A stretch of DNA of 64,000 bases from Acrasis kona. Lineage: Eukaryota > Heterolobosea > Eutetramitea > Acrasida > Acrasidae. A model generated the notes under the pieces. It saw only the letters and a list, made by a program, of their open reading frames with translations. It was not told the DNA's origin and searched no databases. Shown in pieces: positions 10,176 through 21,500 of this stretch. Position numbers and translations under genes: made by a program. Within the stretch, counting starts at the first letter, position 1. Every line of letters begins with the position of its first letter. The stretch lies in NCBI GenBank assembly GCA_026419775.2, contig JAOPGA020001448.1, forward strand, positions 1 to 64,000. The letters are read 5' to 3'.

Positions 10176-10388
10176 TTAACTGCGGTGGTTAAGGGTATTC
10201 TCTTTGTGCTTGTTATCAGTCCATTTATATAAAGATCCAAATACTAACACAGGAAGTATTAGTGGTGATACTAAATGAACGAATCTATCCCAAAGTCTTA
10301 GTGGCATTCCTTCAATGTATCCTTTGAAAATTTGTTGCTGAAATGGTGAAATTGTTCTCTGTACTCTGCCAACGAGTCTGCCTGCCAT
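10176..10388 (-). CDS. Ubiquinol-cytochrome c reductase subunit 8-like (QCR8/UQCRQ)
   Basis: A 70-residue intronless protein starting with ATG at 10388. It fits the small QCR8 subunit of respiratory complex III: a short basic N-terminus, the family SPF(Q) motif (RTISPFQQQ), a basic amphipathic stretch, then one transmembrane helix (LVSPLILPVLVFGSLY) and a short charged tail. Known members are about 80-110 residues, so this is slightly short. It would sit in the inner mitochondrial membrane. It converges on the upstream basic-protein gene with 76 bp between them. The assignment rests on layout and one motif, so it is moderate. Confidence 0.6.
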   Translation of the reverse strand: MAGRLVGRVQRTISPFQQQIFKGYIEGMPLRLWDRFVHLVSPLILPVLVFGSLYKWTDNKHKENTLNHRS

Positions 10389-10630
10389 CTCTACTTTTTT
10401 TTTGTGTAGTCAACCCTCTGAATCAACCAAGACAATTTTCCGTTTAGGAAAGAGGCTGGGTTGGAGTAATATTAGTCGCGTTGAGCATAATGAAAACACG
10501 TATATAATTTAGATTCTTTACGATCGTTCAGAAGGTTTAATGTAAGGTGTAGCGTCATTCATCCTGACATAAAAAATTACATCTTCAACACTGGTTACAA
10601 CAAAATTACAATCAAGACAGCACACTCCCT

Positions 10631-10974
10631 ATGAATGGTCAAAGGACTCAGAAATTCCTTCTTGTTGCTCTAACATGCACTAGCATCGGGTCTTTGGTTT
10701 ATGTCATTGCCGAGCGAAAAAAAGGGGCCCAAATGAGTAAGATAAAAATTATTAAAATTTTTTAAAGCAACTATGTAAAGCGGACTTCTCAAAGATTGAC
10801 AACAGTAACTATGTGGTTCGAAAAATTGATGAATTAAGCGAGGATGTTGGGCTCCCAAAATATGAAGCTTTTAGGAATAGAATGATTGAAGTAGGTGATA
10901 ATATGCGCAAGGCTAAGATAGTAGATGAAAACCGTGGTCTGTACCAAGAATACAAGGTTACCATCAATAAATAA
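10631..10974 (+). CDS. Small single-pass membrane protein, two exons
   Basis: Exons 10631-10736 and 10781-10974 (44-bp intron, GTAAGA...AAAG) join in phase to 99 residues. Without the intron the frame stops after about 44 residues, and the spliced second exon is open to the TAA at 10972. Residues 8-28 form a hydrophobic helix (FLLVALTCTSIGSLVYVIAE) followed by KK, like small inner-mitochondrial-membrane subunits or assembly factors; the rest is charged and helical. No family was recognised. Its acceptor is not the first AG, since using AAAG at 10767 would give a stop. Confidence 0.5.
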
Positions 10975-11069
10975 ATCATTATTACCATGTCAAATGTCTT
11001 AATTGTTTCACCTATCAACGAACAACCGATCCATTACATCAACCTAATTTTTTTTGAAAGATTGACATC

Positions 11070-11703
11070 ATGTCTGACCAAGAAGAGAACCCATCAACTC
11101 CAAGTGATGATAACTTTGTACCTCCACCAAAGGAAACCATCGACCAAATTCTTAATAAGGACGTAGAAGATGAGTCTCTTCGCAAATACAAGGAGAAGCT
11201 CTTGGGTCAAGCGGCAAAGGGCGTTCCCAGTATGTCAATATAATAATATATACTAACGAAACGTAGAAACCGACGATCCACGCTTGGTTGTTATTAAATC
11301 ATTCGGTGTAACCTTCCCAAACAAGGAGCACGCAGACATTATCAGAGAATTGGACACAAAACAAAAGGAGGAGGATTTGAAGAAGTCCGCTATTGTCATC
11401 AAGGAAGGATCTGACTATCAGTTTGTTGTTTGCTTCAAAGTTCAACACGAAATTGTATCTGCCCTCAAGTTTAGCAACTCCGTCTACAAAGCTTCGATTA
11501 GAGTTGAGAAGAAGGACCACATGATTGGCTCTTTTGCTCCCAGTGACGTTGAAAATACTTGGAAGTCACCCATTTTCTCAGCACCTAGCGGATTGTTAGC
11601 TCGCGGTTCATACAAGGCCAACACAAAGTTTATTGACGACGACAAGAAGACTCATTTAGAGTTGGACTACGCAATTTCAATTCAAAAGGATTTCGAAGGA
11701 TAA
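11070..11703 (+). CDS. Rho GDP-dissociation inhibitor (RhoGDI)
   Basis: Exons 11070-11229 and 11267-11703 give 198 residues; the 37-bp intron carries a perfect TACTAAC branch site. The acidic N-terminal arm (SDQEENPSTPSDD) is the flexible Rho-contacting part. The C-terminal immunoglobulin-like fold holds the prenyl group, with hallmarks such as the conserved KFSNSVYK-like segment, MIGSFAPS and the closing region YAISIQKDFEG. RhoGDI extracts prenylated Rho/Rac GTPases from membranes and keeps them GDP-bound in the cytosol; in an amoeba this bears on actin-driven movement and phagocytosis. The length matches family members (about 200). Confidence 0.95.
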
Positions 11704-12541
11704 ATAATTATTTAAACTGTTATTGAATTTTGTTTTTGTTGGTCTGACACCTGTACTGAAATTCTGCATCGCTTCTTACTCTGTCGCAAACTTCGAAACT
11801 GTTCATTAAGCTTACAAAAGGACTGAGGTGGAAATTGCTCTTTTATTGTACTTTGTATTTACTGAGATCGACTTCTGCACCAGAAGCGTGCACTTCTGTC
11901 TGTTACCTTTGGGTTTTCTAATGATGCCATGCAATTAAAATACTCTCTGTCGTGTTCAAATATTTTACTGATTCCAAATTTACTGAATGTTTTTGATTTC
12001 TTTTTTATACGGTTATAATAATCTCGTATGTCTAAAGCCTTGTGTTCTTTTTTAACGTAAAAGATCCAATATAATCGTAACATCCTTTGAATTTATATAA
12101 AGATCTTTTTAATGGACGCGTATAATCGACAGAACCCACAAAAAGAAAAAGAAAAACTGCAAAGTAGTAATCAGGGATTTAATTGTTGCTGGGATAGCAT
12201 CAGAGAATGTTATATTTACTTTGGATCCAAAAATTTTGCAATGAGATGGATGGTACAAAAGTAGAAGGGTCAAGAGATCTCATAAATTTCTTGAGTTTCT
12301 TCACGGCCTTCTTTCATTGGTACCTAACTCTTCACAGTAAAGGATGAGAGATGAAGTCTATTCTGATGTCATATGCGTTGGTACTTGTGAATCGTACTCT
12401 CTATTCAATAACTATCTTCTGCACTTCGATATACTCAAGAACTAGTGATGAATGTTAAGTTGATTAGAAAGGCCTTTATCAACTATGACTTGATATCAAT
12501 CAATCACGATCATCAAATTCGTCGTCAAGACACTTGCAACC
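11704..12541. other. Intergenic, two weak small ORFs head to head
   Basis: No convincing gene. On the minus strand an ATG-started frame of 74 codons (12083-11859) begins MLRLYWIFY and is rich in Lys, Tyr and Arg; it vaguely recalls an LYR-type small mitochondrial protein but the motif reads LYW, so this is only a guess. On the plus strand a 50-codon frame (12112-12264) starts 29 bp away. Either could be a short gene or chance. Confidence 0.3.
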
Positions 12542-13408
12542 ATGTCCACCAAAAGATTGATGCTACAAATAGCCTCAGATCTGCACCTTGAATTCACCAG
12601 AAAAGACTTCGACATTAAAAAGATTGGAAATTGTTTAGCTCTAGTCGGGGACATTGGAGTCGCTGCAAAAAACACTTACGAACCGTTTATCAAAAAACAA
12701 AGTGATTTGTTTGAGCATGTTTTCGTTCTGGCAGGCAACCATGAATATTATGGACAAGAATACAACGCTGCTAATTCTGACATTAAAAGCATTTGTGGAA
12801 AGTATTCAAACGTGCATTTTCTACAACAATCCTCATTCTTATACGAGGACGGATCAGACAAGCCAATAAGAGTATTAGGTTGCACACTTTGGTCCAATGT
12901 GCCCCCAAATTGTGAGGATAAGGTGCTCTCCTACCTTAATGACTACCGCGTGATCAAAATAAAGGAAGAAGGCGAGGAGGTAAGAAAATTAACCGTCCGT
13001 GATACGAATAGAATGCATCAAGAAGATTTAAATTGGTTGAAAAACGAAATTGAATCTGCAAAGCAAAGAGGAGAAAGAGTGGTAGTCCTGACTCACCATG
13101 CACCCCTTGATAAAGGCACAAGCGCTCCTCAGTATGAAGTCGAGACTAACCTTGCAAGAACCGCATTCGCTACCGATTTACAGTCAATGATTTGTTCTAA
13201 AAACATGGAGCTTTGGGCATACGGACACACACACTACAACAATGAAATTGAGATGAAGGGAACATTTGTGGTCAGTAATCAAGCAGGGTACTCAAATGAA
13301 AGAGGTGTTAATTATAATTCAAACCAATGTTTTGTATTCGAGAAGGATGGGATCAAACCAGTACATCCTTCTGACAAGTTATCAACATCCGCTTGCATTT
13401 TAGCGTGA
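12542..13408 (+). CDS. Calcineurin-like metallophosphoesterase with CaaX tail
   Basis: A single-exon, 288-residue protein. The five metallophosphatase blocks are all present: D13-x-H15 in SDLHLE, GD at 36-37 in LVGDIG, GNHE with N66-H67, the LTHHAP histidine and the final GHTH. The family hydrolyses phosphomono- or phosphodiesters using two metal ions. No signal peptide or membrane segment is seen. The last four residues are CILA, a fit to a CaaX box (farnesyl type, Ala at the X position), so the enzyme may be prenylated and membrane-attached; this is inference from the motif alone. The substrate cannot be told from the sequence. Confidence 0.9.
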   Translation: MSTKRLMLQIASDLHLEFTRKDFDIKKIGNCLALVGDIGVAAKNTYEPFIKKQSDLFEHVFVLAGNHEYYGQEYNAANSDIKSICGKYSNVHFLQQSSFLYEDGSDKPIRVLGCTLWSNVPPNCEDKVLSYLNDYRVIKIKEEGEEVRKLTVRDTNRMHQEDLNWLKNEIESAKQRGERVVVLTHHAPLDKGTSAPQYEVETNLARTAFATDLQSMICSKNMELWAYGHTHYNNEIEMKGTFVVSNQAGYSNERGVNYNSNQCFVFEKDGIKPVHPSDKLSTSACILA

Positions 13409-14559
13409 ACTGTTCCACGCTTTACTTTGATGTAAATAAAAACATTGTAAAGGGAAATGGCTGACCATATTGATCTTATGTGAGTATACGTAATGATGAG
13501 AGTATACGTAATGATTAAATATATCTTGTCTATGGAAAGGACATATTTAATCTGATCGAAATCAATAAACGTTGCTTTATTGTAATGGAAACTTCTTTCT
13601 TCTTAAATTATTAATCCGAAGGAGTTTGAGAACCACTGCACGTACCTCTATAATATTAGAAGCACGCTTTTAAATGGTTCCCGCTGCAGCTTATAGAACT
13701 AGAACCTTTACAGGTTAGACTGGGATTATCTCAATTATAGAGTGATACAACATGTAACGAGAAGATCTTGTCAAGTTCGTAACCATTACATCCTGGTATG
13801 CCAGTACATACAATAACTAGACAAATTGATGTTGGTAGAGTTTGATGGTGTATCAACGTTAGAACATTTGACCTCTGAACACAATTCAAAAATTCCTCCT
13901 GCGGGAAACTTCTGAACTTGCAGATTGAACTTAAACTTCTCAACGGTGCAAATTCTAAATGTTCCACCTACGAAGATTATATTCAACACTGGCATCAAAT
14001 CGGTCAGACCAAACGTTAAGCCTTGCTCATCTGCTTTGATGACCTTGTCATTATTAACAAAGTCGTGTTGAATGGATTGTTAATCAACAATCAATCATCA
14101 ACAACCAATCACAGCAGCAACATTAAAGTCGCCATCAACACGCTCACATTACTCGAAAAATAACATGCCCGTCACGAATGATACAATGAATAAAGCCTGT
14201 CCGTGTTGGACCACCACTAATCACTCCCTCTTTTAGATAAATTCAAGTTGGTCATTGTGGCCATGTTTGTTACTGGTCCTTCTTGGATGATTAGAAGTGT
14301 ATCAGAGGTGTTCGATTATTTATTACACGAAACGCATTGTTGATGTATAATGAGGGACTCCGCGAGGTCACTCTCCTCTTCTTAGGTCGTTGTGAAATGG
14401 ATAAAAGTTACAACAAGACAACATATTTGAGCGCAACGCAACGTATATAGGCCAAAAGCCGCTTCTCCTTCCTTTTCGAAACTTTTTTCCTGTAACAGGA
14501 CCAATAGTATTTTACCCAATAGAACATGATGGAATGTCATTTGTCATTTTCAACACACA
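13409..14559. other. Long intergenic region with short tandem repeat
   Basis: No clear gene. An 18-bp unit containing GAGTATACGTAATGAT occurs twice in tandem at 13482-13515. A minus-strand frame (13998-13786) encodes a Cys-containing, signal-like peptide with two NxT/NxS sequons and overlaps another frame (13967-13731) that could follow it after a one-base shift; it may be a decayed small secreted protein, but this is weak. The CAA/TCA-rich stretch near 14080-14110 is low complexity. Confidence 0.3.
13482..13515. repeat. 18-bp unit in two tandem copies
   Basis: GAGTATACGTAATGAT starts at 13482 and again at 13500, period 18 bp. Short local duplication in intergenic DNA; no function evident. 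Confidence 0.6.
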
Positions 14560-15169
14560 ATGAATCAAGTACGTTGTCTCAATATCATCCTGTGGATACT
14601 TGTAGCAGTTGTTTTTTTATCCACCACCACAATCAACGTGGTTAGTACCATGGATATTGTGATCAGCTGCCCCGGTAATAATACTGTGGATGAACTCAAA
14701 CAAATAATATGGGTTATTGAGGTGGTGTCTTCCCAAAGAGGTGTGGAGAGGATCTCAGAAAATGTTCCATTAAGCAAGCGGCTGGTGAACTATGCAAGGC
14801 GTGGGCCAACTTTTCCTGGGTGTATCGACTTTCAGTGGCCTAATTTCTCAGTATAACTTTGATTGCTCGGAAAAATTCAATGGCGCCTTCTTTTTTTTGT
14901 ATTTGGGCTATACCTTCGGGGCTATTGGTCTTTTTCTCTACGGAATCGCACATTATAAAATATCAACAGCAGTGTATGATGTAGTACACCCTTTCACGAG
15001 GTATAGTAGTGATGATAGAACGGTTCAGGTTCCAGAAGAAAATATGTCAATAACAGTGTTGAGGAAGATATCAACCATTTTGATGGAGACCTTCTACTCC
15101 ATCTGGCACGCGCGTTGCGCAACGCACGCCATCAAATCCTCCAAGCTAGGCAGGCCTTCGGCTGTATAG
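14560..15169 (+). CDS. Unrecognised membrane protein with apparent +1 frameshift
   Basis: Two overlapping frames make sense only together. The first (ATG 14560) has a signal anchor (NIILWILVAVVFLS) and a short lumenal part. The second carries a hydrophobic stretch (GQLFLGVSTFSGLIS), a Cys-containing loop and a strong transmembrane helix (FFFLYLGYTFGAIGLFLYGI). The second frame is closed by a TGA at 14786, so the shift must fall between 14789 and 14854. The TTTT run at 14811-14814 is the obvious site: one T fewer joins the frames, and the span is 3n+1 bases. The result would be ~202 residues. The last ~30 codons lie in a sequence repeated near 59.1 kb, so the true 3' end may differ. Family unknown. 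Confidence 0.45.
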
Positions 15170-15192
15170 AGTCATTTATAAATATGTAAATT
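15073..15192 (+). repeat. Copy of dispersed ~115-bp repeat (partner at 59047-59154)
   Basis: From AACCATTTTGATGG to TATGTAAAT this segment aligns, in opposite orientation, with 59154-59047. Shared blocks include CTCCATCTGGC, CAACGCAC, CCAAGCTAGGCA and TTCGGCTGTATAGAGT, with a few small gaps; identity by eye is about 80%. Both copies begin at the same base (AACCATTTTG). The similarity runs past the TAG of the overlapping reading frame, so it is not only a coding similarity. Confidence 0.75.
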
Positions 15193-15354
15193 TATAAAAC
15201 ACACAATATAATAATAATCGTGTTTATTTCCTTTCATTCGTTTTGTTGTGTTGTTTGATGTGCAATGCACGTTTCATAAATAAACGATCTATTGTTACAA
15301 CGCAATTGTGACATTATATTTTTATCGCAAAATTGTTTAACATTTATTAATATT

Positions 15355-16409
15355 TTACAGTGTAGACGCAGTGTGCAATGATCTTGGGGCTCTTGTAGTT
15401 TGTTTTGCTGTGGGTGCTCTTGTAGTAGCCTTGGTTGACGATCCTGGTGTAACTGCTGAGCTTGGTACACGGGCAGACGCTACCTTTCCATTATTGTCTA
15501 GATAATATACAAACATGCTTGAAACAGCAAACCCATAAGCACCGTAGCTACCACCTCTGTTAGTTCCAGAAGAGCTGTTAGCTAGAGATACAACTCCGTT
15601 AGATGTTAAAACTACTTGTTGTGGGCAGAATGAGCCACTGGTTGAGCCATAACCATTTGGACATTGTAGACCATTCAAGTTGTTTTTGTTTAGTGGGTCT
15701 ACCATAAACTCTGACGTAGTTGATCCTAGCTGGTTGAAATTTGGGGTGGATGCTGATTGCCGAAACGTGCTCCATTGTTAACCTTGAAGAGTTGCAGGTT
15801 CTTTGATGTTTCTTGGTCCAAAGTGATAAGCCCGTTATCAGTGGAGAGGATTGAAGCTCCGAAGTTTGAACCAGACGCAACTTTGGCGAATTGATTGGTG
15901 CCAATCGTGTTTCTGTCATACACTTCTAATACTCCTGAATATTTAACGCCGTAGAGGTATCTTCCATTTGGTTCAATTAATAATTTGTAATAGTCACCAA
16001 AGTTGGCCTCGATTGTATTTGCAGAAGCAGAGTTGAGACCGTACCTATAGAGCTTTGCTCCGGCCACCATATATACATAATTGGAATCGATAACCATGCT
16101 GCTAGCATATCCAGTAAAAGCACCCATTAACGCTGAAGCACCATTCACAAGGTTGATTTTATACACGTTGCTGTTACTAGCAGCTATATACATGTTGTTG
16201 CTTCTATCTACTGCAAATTTGCTGTATTGTGTAAATGGTACAGATGGCTGAATAGCTGATAGCACTCCCTTCGACTGGGCAGTCGATAGGTGGTATTGTG
16301 AGATGACTCCACCATTCAAGCGGAATATGGTGGTACCATCAGAATAGATGTGAGGTGATTGTGCAACTGCATAAACAAAGGCAGCTAGTAAGATGATTGT
16401 GTTCTTCAT
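15355..16409 (-). CDS. Secreted beta-propeller-like protein with Thr-rich tail
   Basis: Exons 16409-15783 and 15729-15355 (53-bp intron) join in phase to 333 residues; the unspliced frame ends early. An N-terminal signal peptide (NTIILLAAFVYAVAQS) is clear. The body contains repeated short strands with patterns such as FAVDRSNNMYIAASNS-type and MVIDSNYVYMVAGAKL-type units about 40-45 residues apart, which suggests a beta-propeller, though no named family was recognised. The C-terminus is rich in Ser/Thr/Ala/Pro with repeated TTRAP, a likely O-glycosylated stalk. No membrane anchor is seen, so it is probably secreted. Confidence 0.75.
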
Positions 16410-18570
16410 GTTGTTGTTGTTGTACTTTGATTTTTATGTTGTATGAGCTTTATTCTGGCCTTTTTTATAGCCATTCTTTGTCCATGTAAGATTTTTTAAT
16501 TTTAAGAATAGCATACATGCCTTATTTGGTAACAAATTTATAAATACTATCTACAGTCACTTACCAATTTCGGACTTTAAGCTTATTAGCTACAAACTCA
16601 TTTGCTTCAAAATAAATTGCCCTGGCTCTCTGTATTTGTTGGCTAGCAGCGCTATTATGATTCTGAGGAGCAATATAAATATCACAACCAAACACATCTG
16701 CCAAGATCTCATCAAGATTTGTGGCCACAAGATTACGTAATAATTAATCAGGTTCTTCTATCCAGAAATTTGTTGGAACGGTCACAAGAAGTTCAGACTC
16801 TTTATCTAGAATTACATACTCAAAGTATTATTGGGCACTCATCATACTTGCAAATATTGGTTTGTTGATTTATAACGCTGTTAAATTACTGGACCAGTAA
16901 ATTAACATAACAACCAACATCTAACCCTTGGTCCAAAAGATTGGTTGTACATTCTATTAGATAAGTTATGTAAAATTAGAATTTACAATCCGATTGCTCA
17001 AGTGGAATTGTCAATTGTCGATTGTCGATTTCTCCAAGAGCACTTATACGATTTGAAACAAAAGTCGATTTCGGAAAAAATGTTGTAAGATACAGTTGAC
17101 TGCGCAGACTGCAATCAATTATCTGTCTATTACTGCCTCGAGGCAAGCCCTTTGTTTTTGCGAGTCGTCTGGAATCTCGATCCGAGTATGCCATCTTTAC
17201 GCACAGCGCTGCAATCAATTATCTGTCTACTACTGCCTCCAGACTAGTAAGGTACGACTACGGGTACATAATTAACCTGTAGCCATACAGCAACTACAAT
17301 TAAAAGATGACGAGTTTTTATAGAAATATTGATGAGGAAATATTACATTGTATTTCGAACATCGGGTTTCTAATGTGGAGGTTAAAGATTAGTGAAGCAG
17401 AGTAATAATACAACAAATCAAACTATTCGACATAGGCACGGATAATGCGGCCACCTAAGCCTTTTAGTAGTTTGATGCGGTGAGATGCATGTCAATTAAC
17501 AGTGAGTGAAGAATGGTACGAACCATAACGCAATAAAGAATAACGTTTTTTTGAAAATTGTCAATTGTCAATTCATATAAGTGCTCTTGGACAAATCGAC
17601 AATTGACAAAAGTATATTCACTTCCCATCTACCAAGTTGTACTTTTACAAAAATATCTTTTTATATAACTTATTTTTTAGAGACCGTTTTAAATGGCTTT
17701 CTTGTCGTAGATGTAATAGTGAGGATTATAATAGAGAAGAGAGCTTAGGTAGTTAAATTGGTTGGATTTCCTTTTGACTGCATCGTGTGTAATATCATTG
17801 GTCTTGTACTTAATAGCGTTAGATGCGTCGATTAATCAATCTCAGATTGGATGGACGTCGTACGCGCAAACTCCTTTGATGACTCTGCTTCAGAGAGAAC
17901 ATTTGTTGGTCAGGCGAAAAAATGTGCAGAAGAGATTTTGTTACAAATCAATTGTAGATGATGATATAAAAATTAAATTCAAAATGTTTATTGTTTGTTA
18001 CTTTTGACGACATCGTCAATGTCCTGTAATATATCATCGATACTAAATATTTTTACTTGATTGAATCCCTCTCTTGCAAGATATTGGTTTGCGTCGTCCA
18101 AATTCTGTATCCTTTGTGCCGTCTACAAGGTACAAAGCGGCAACAAAATATGTTATAATCCTCTTTCAACATTACAATGCCCTCCAGCATAGCATGTCAT
18201 CCTAGAGGATCCAGTGAGAGCGTCAGCGCACAATGCATTATTAACTGGGCTATCAGAAGTTCTTTACAAGTGAATTTTTGTGGACCTTCCAATTGCTGTG
18301 TAGTGCCAGTAGATTTGCGTGGCTTATATAAAAGCTACTTTAAACGGATGTTTCGCCGAAGATGATCTGTTCGGATTAAAAGCAATCGGAGGAAAATTCA
18401 ACTTTAGTACATGTAGAAATTAGATGCGGAAGGAGAAATTGTTTATTTAAATCTGCTGAAATCCATATATTTTATTTATAGTCCTCTTCCACCTTCTAGA
18501 GATGATTTACAAATTAATATAATATTCGCGTTCCACCTACAACGGTTAAAAAAATCATTGCTGTAAAAGT
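16410..18570. other. Gene-poor, repeat-bearing intergenic region
   Basis: No clear gene other than weak pieces. It holds the inverted-repeat element at 17010-17609. On the minus strand, 18190-18176 plus 18122-17988 with a 53-bp GT-AG intron gives a 49-residue frame ending in an acidic helix (FSIDDILQDIDDVVK); it looks like the last exon of a gene, but an in-frame TGA stands just upstream of its ATG, so it may be a fragment. The plus frame 17762-18007 opens only with TTG and is not supported. Confidence 0.4.
17010..17609. mobile_element. MITE-like element with ~40-bp terminal inverted repeats
   Basis: The left arm (17010-17052) and right arm (17609-17569) are inverted copies. Both read TTGTCAATTGTCGA, then GATTTSTCCAAGAGCACTTATA, in the inward direction; the left arm has an extra 7-base GATTGTC duplication. 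The arms match at about nine in ten positions by eye. The ~600-bp interior has no coding capacity and contains a 30-bp direct repeat (17110-17139 and 17210-17239, period 100 bp) centred on GCAATCAATTATCTGTCTA. Non-coding DNA between long terminal inverted repeats fits a miniature inverted-repeat transposon. No target-site duplication could be fixed by eye. Confidence 0.6.
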
Positions 18571-21500
18571 ATGCCCTCACAGCAATTGTTTGTGACTTTG
18601 GTATACATTTTAACTCTTGCTGCGGCTGAACTAAATATCACATTCTCCATCGATAATTTTGTAGGTATTCTTCTCCTATATACTCTAATCAAACAGTTCT
18701 TGGATGTGTGGGTAAACGGCATTGCTCAAAATGTTAAAGTGGCATCATCTGACTGGTTCGTTCCTGGTTTTGTAACTTTGGATGCCAATGCTGGGGATTA
18801 TATCACAATTGGTGCTCAGAATATAGGGTATCCAGGTACTTCTGACCCATCCATGATTTTAGGTAAGTAGTGAGTAATGTCGATACCCACTAATATCAAA
18901 AGCGGATCTTTCCTATAGATACACCGATGGAAGTATTGTGAAGGTAGGTACATCCTTGGACTGGACCTGCTACACATCAAGCCAGTCATGCTATTCTACA
19001 CCTAGAGCATGCTTATATCAACCAAGTCAAGAATGGATGTCAACCTCTACTTGCTCCCAGAGTATGACACATGTTCATGGCCAAAAACAGTGCGAGCGGC
19101 ATGCCATGGGGTACAGTACCCGGTATATCTAGTAATGCTTTTTTCATATGGGGTGGAGATGCATATGCTCTCACCAATTGGTGTAAGGTTAGTTCATTTA
19201 ATTGTTCATCCTAAAGACTTTCATTAAGGTTCAACTACCGTCAACTTATGTTGCGGGTTTGATATCCACTTCTGGTTGTAAAAACAAACCCAAACAAGTG
19301 ACATGTGATAACGGAATCAATAGAAACATACCGGGTGTGTGCTCTGGAGTAGGAAATTGCACAACTAATGGTTGTATCTGCCCTAAAGGAAGAAGTGGAA
19401 TCAATTGTGAGGACGCTTGTGACTACTCAGACACTTGTTGCGGAAATGGTAATGGAATCAATTTTACATACCTATCCGATCTTGTTACCGACTTTGAGAA
19501 TAACTTTGCTTTTAATGCAATAGTAAGTTAAATGTTAATAAATCTCACCACTTTTAGGGTCGGGATATTATGACCAGTGACTACAATCTTTTTTGGAGGA
19601 ACGTGACCAAAGGTTTCGAAATGGGACCAGACTATTATCCGAAAGGAATTGGTCTTCACATTGGAAATAACGCAGGACCTGCGGAAGTAAGATTCGACCT
19701 TTCACGATTGCCGTACTGGAAAAATATTTTATACATGAAGGGCGTATACGGAGTAACAAACGAAACTTCATCTTCTTGTATTTGGAATCCATCATATGCA
19801 GGTACAACATCGAACATTACAATAAATTTCGATGGAAGCTCAGTTTACAAAAATACATACAGCATTGGATGCATGCAATCTAGTGGGTCCAGATGTTACA
19901 ACACTTTTCGTGTCGATGTGCAACTAAACAGATACATCAACATTATCAATGCCGTTAGCGCAGTTAGTTGCGCCCATTTTGTCATGGCAGACGCTGCACT
20001 TGCTACCTGTAATTGTAAACCAGGTTATTATGGAAGGTTTTGTAATAACTTCACATGCAATTCTGTTTCCTATACCAACGCAAGTGTATGCTCCGGAAAT
20101 GGAATTTGTGCTGATTACAACACTTGTATATGCAATCAAGGTTATACTGGAGTCAACTGCGAAATTTACAATGGCTATAACTGCTCAGGTTTCAACTCTT
20201 CTTACGCTTGCTCTGGAAACGGTTACTGCACATCTAACGGAACCTGCATCTGCCCTTTAAACTACACTGGCCCTAATTGGTACCATCAATCAATTTGAAA
20301 ACAAGTTTCTCACCTTTTCCTAGTCAATTCGCCGTTTTAAATACCACTGAACCTTGTTCGGGTGTAGCATCATCAATTAGTTACACCTATCTAACGAGCC
20401 TTAGTTACACCGGTTATACCTCCGCTAGATTTCCGGTAAGTGCTCCTTTCTAACAATTATTGACATTTATTTTTTTACAATAGGGAATTGATTCAATCAC
20501 TCGTAATAATAATCCGCTTTGTAGCGGACAAACAAGCGGTACGTTGATCGGTAACACCTATTATCCTCGAGTATTAGGTATACCGCCAAATACATACCCC
20601 ATGTCCATCTCTTTCAATCTAACCAGCAGTTATGCATTCTTTTCTGGTATTTTTGCGATGAACAACTTTTCTTGTAATGGATGTTACAATGGAGCATCCA
20701 ATAGTTTTAGATTTTCAATGAAAGGTGATGATTGGCTTTCTTACACATCTCCTTTCATTACAACGGACAGTGTGAGCTCGAGTTCTGCTCAGTTCGCATA
20801 TCCCCTTACTATTCCAATTACCGCTCAGAAAACTCTTACCTTTAATCCCGATCGTAAGCATTTCGTTATTAATGATTACTAATCAATATTTAGTGCTTTA
20901 TGGATCAGAAACTGGTAGGTTCGATTGTGCATTTGCAGTGATCGGAGATCCAAAATTGGGCTCTTGTAACTGTAGACCAGGTTACTCTGGATTGAGGTGT
21001 CAAGAATTTACATGCTTTGGGAGATCTCGCCACTCTAACGTATGTAACAACGGATCGTGTGTTGGACCAGATACTTGTGCTTGTAATTTCAATTACAGCG
21101 GAGTAAATTGCACCACTTATAGTCCATATAATACTTGTATCGTGCGTATCGCTGGTAATACCACTTATGGATATTCTGGTGATGGAGGAAATGCTTTAAA
21201 TGCGCTCTTGAAAGAAATTCGATATACTGCCTATGATAAATTAAATAACAAATTGTACATTTCTTCATTCCAACACACCATTAGGGTGATCGACCTCTAT
21301 ACCGGAATTATATCCCTCGTTGCAGGAACTGGTGTCGTTGGGTTCTCTGGAGATGGAGGTCCAGCGGTGAACGCTCAATTTAATTTGATTCATGGTCTTT
21401 CTATCGATACGTCAAGACAACTCCTTTATGTATCTGATTGTTATAATCATAGAATCAGAATGATAAAGTTGAGCAATAATATCGTTACTACAATAATTGG

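Noticed and set aside
15599-15919. A frameshifted or separate gene in the secreted-protein locus
   Set aside because: A 53-bp intron (15730-15782) restores a single frame.
18938-19227. Small separate genes from the overlapping frames after 18938
   Set aside because: They are pieces of exon 2 of the giant surface protein, split by the base-length change at 19083-19087.
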